From Pseudomonas fluorescens (GTDB lineage Bacteria > Pseudomonadota > Gammaproteobacteria > Pseudomonadales > Pseudomonadaceae), in contig NZ_CABVIX010000011.1 of the NCBI RefSeq assembly GCF_902498185.1, positions 1-64,000 on the forward strand: a DNA stretch of 64,000 nt, given 5' to 3'. Every line of letters begins with the position of its first letter. The stretch's first letter is position 1. A program made the position numbers and the translations under genes. Positions 62,420-64,000 of this stretch are shown piece by piece. A model generated the notes under the pieces. That model was given only the letters and a program-made list of their open reading frames with translations, did not search any database and had not been told where the DNA came from.

Positions 62420-64000
62420 ACCCTTCAGCGCCGCCCAGGCCGTCGCGGCCGGTACCGACTTCGCCGAACTCAAGGTGGGTGCCGCCGGGGTATTCTGGAA
62501 TGAATTCCGTCCCGCCGACGGTGCCTGCCGGATCTGGCACTGGCATCGGCAACAGCCCCGGTGCCTGACGCCCGATGGTTTCAGCGCGCGCAGCCGCGTG
62601 TATGAGTATGGCGGTGGCAGTTTCTGCATTGGCGGGGACGGCGTGCTGTTCGTCAATGAATCGGACCAGCAGATCCATACCCAGGACCTTGAAGGCGGGG
62701 CGCCGCGCGCACTGACCCAAGGGCATTCGCGCTATGGCGATCTGCAATGGCATGACGGACAGGTCTTGGCGGTAGAGGAGACCCGGACGGACGATGCGGT
62801 AGTGCACCGCCTGGTGGCGATCACGGGCGAAACACGTGCCGTTCTGGCCGAGGGTTCGGACTTCTACGCCTCGCCGACGCTCAGCGAGGATGGCCAGCGC
62901 CTGGCGTGGATCGAATGGTCCCGGCCCGCCCAGCCGTGGACGCGGACCCGGTTGCTCTGCACTGACCGCGATCCCGGCGGTAATTGGGGGCCGGTACGCT
63001 GCATCGCGGGAGACAGCGAGCGGGAGCAGTCACTGCAGCAGCCGCGTTTCGATTCCACTGGCCAGCTTTACTGCCTCTCTGACCTCGATGGCTACTGGCA
63101 ACCCTGGGGCGAGGTTGACGGCCAGTGGCAGGCCCTGTCCGCCGTCCCTGCAGATCACGCCGCCGCACCCTGGCAACTGGGCGCCAGCACCTGGCTGGCG
63201 CTCGGCGGCAACGAGTACCTGGCCACCTGGTTCGAGCAAGGGTTTGGCCGCCTCGGCCTGCGCAAGGCCGGCGACAACGTGGAGCACTATGCAAGTGACT
63301 ACACCCGTTTTCGCAGCCTGGCGATGGACCGTGAGCATATCTATGCGATCGCGGCCTCGGCCGTGAGTCCCCCGGCAATCATTGCCATCTCCCGCGCGCA
63401 GGGCGACGTGAAAATGCTCGCCGGGGGCGGCCTGGCGCTACCCCTCGATCGCGTCAGCCGCCCTCAACCGATCAGCTACCCCAGTGGCAACGGGATTGCC
63501 CATGGTTTCTTCTATCCGGTCATGGACAGTGAAGCCCCCTCGCCGCTGGTGGTCTTCATCCACGGAGGTCCCACCTCGGCCTGCTACCCGGTGCTCGACC
63601 CGCGTATCCAGTACTGGACCCAGCGCGGCTTCGCCGTGGCCGACCTCAACTACCGGGGCAGTACCGGCTATGGCCGCGCCTACCGCCAGGCCCTGCACCT
63701 GCGCTGGGGAGAGATCGATGTCGAGGATGCCTGCGCGGCCGTTGCCCATCTGGCGGGGCTCGGCTTGATCGATCCTGCCAGGGCGTTCATCCGAGGCGGC
63801 AGCGCGGGCGGCTACACCACCCTCTGTGCCCTGGCCTTCCACGACGTATTTCGCGCGGGCGCCAGCCTGTACGGGGTCAGCGATCCAGTGGCGCTGGCCC
63901 GTGCCACGCACAAGTTCGAAAGAGACTACCTAGACTGGCTGATCGGCGATCCCGAGCGCGACGCCGAGCGTTATCGCCAGCGTACGCCTCTGCTGCATGC
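62384..64000 (+). CDS. S9 family (prolyl oligopeptidase-type) peptidase, PqqH-like, 3' end outside window
   Basis: An open frame of 539 codons runs to the end of the window without a stop. The N-terminal half is a probable beta-propeller (FWNEFRPADG, RVYEYGGGSF, FYASPTLSEDG). The C-terminal half is an alpha/beta hydrolase with VVFIHGGPTS and the nucleophile elbow RGGSAGGYTT. The catalytic Asp and His would lie beyond base 64000. The ATG (MIETHASS) overlaps pqqE by 36 bases. P. aeruginosa has a comparable peptidase gene (pqqH) after pqqE; a role in PQQ precursor processing is inferred from position. Confidence 0.9.

Overview
The window is a stretch of chromosome from a fluorescent Pseudomonas, almost certainly the P. 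putida group. The evidence is high G+C, closely packed genes, and a gene order and protein content that match P. putida: tyrS next to an rRNA operon, a split trpE / trpGDC arrangement, amgK-murU wall recycling, davBA lysine catabolism and a pqqFABCDE cluster. No transposase, integrase, prophage or CRISPR array was seen. Nearly everything is core genome, so the unusual signals are regulatory or small structural changes inside core genes.

Layout. 1-240: tandem rRNA promoters firing leftward out of the window. 0.3-9.7 kb: tyrS, an M23 peptidase, anmK, erpA, argC, hemJ, a short-chain dehydrogenase, a HIT protein, coq7, an OsmC protein and crp. 9.6-18.2 kb: a lipoate ligase-like gene, then trpGDC, the esterase autotransporter gene estA, and rpe-gph-trpE. 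Both trp units are preceded by Trp-codon leader peptides of the same family. The trpE leader is encoded in frame at the 3' end of gph. 18.4-25.6 kb: a four-gene polyamine-type ABC importer beside a two-component system whose kinase has a periplasmic solute-binding sensor.

25.6-37 kb: a DUF3530 protein, amgK-murU-djlA on the minus strand, and the divergent lptD-surA-pdxA-rsmA-apaG-apaH-glpE run with overlapping starts. 37-42 kb: the stress unit prkA-yeaH-spoVR behind a sigma-S-like promoter. 42-50.5 kb: cca, folK-folB, plsY, tsaD and the macromolecular-synthesis group rpsU-dnaG-rpoD. 50.6-54 kb: a PAS-GGDEF-EAL protein whose periplasmic sensor has lost most of its length, and a CAU-anticodon tRNA. 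54-64 kb: davB-davA (lysine to 5-aminovalerate) followed by pqqF, pqqA, pqqB, pqqC, pqqD, pqqE and an S9 peptidase cut by the window end.

How the genes connect. AnmK, AmgK and MurU return cell-wall muramic acid to UDP-MurNAc, while LptD and SurA build the outer membrane. TrpE, G, D and C make tryptophan up to indole-glycerol phosphate under leader-peptide control. The pqq genes make the cofactor of periplasmic dehydrogenases. The strongest leads for follow-up are the gph/trpE leader overlap, the truncated c-di-GMP sensor, a compositionally foreign segment inside lptD, and two enzymes with altered active-site motifs (a dehydrogenase and a lipoate ligase-like protein).
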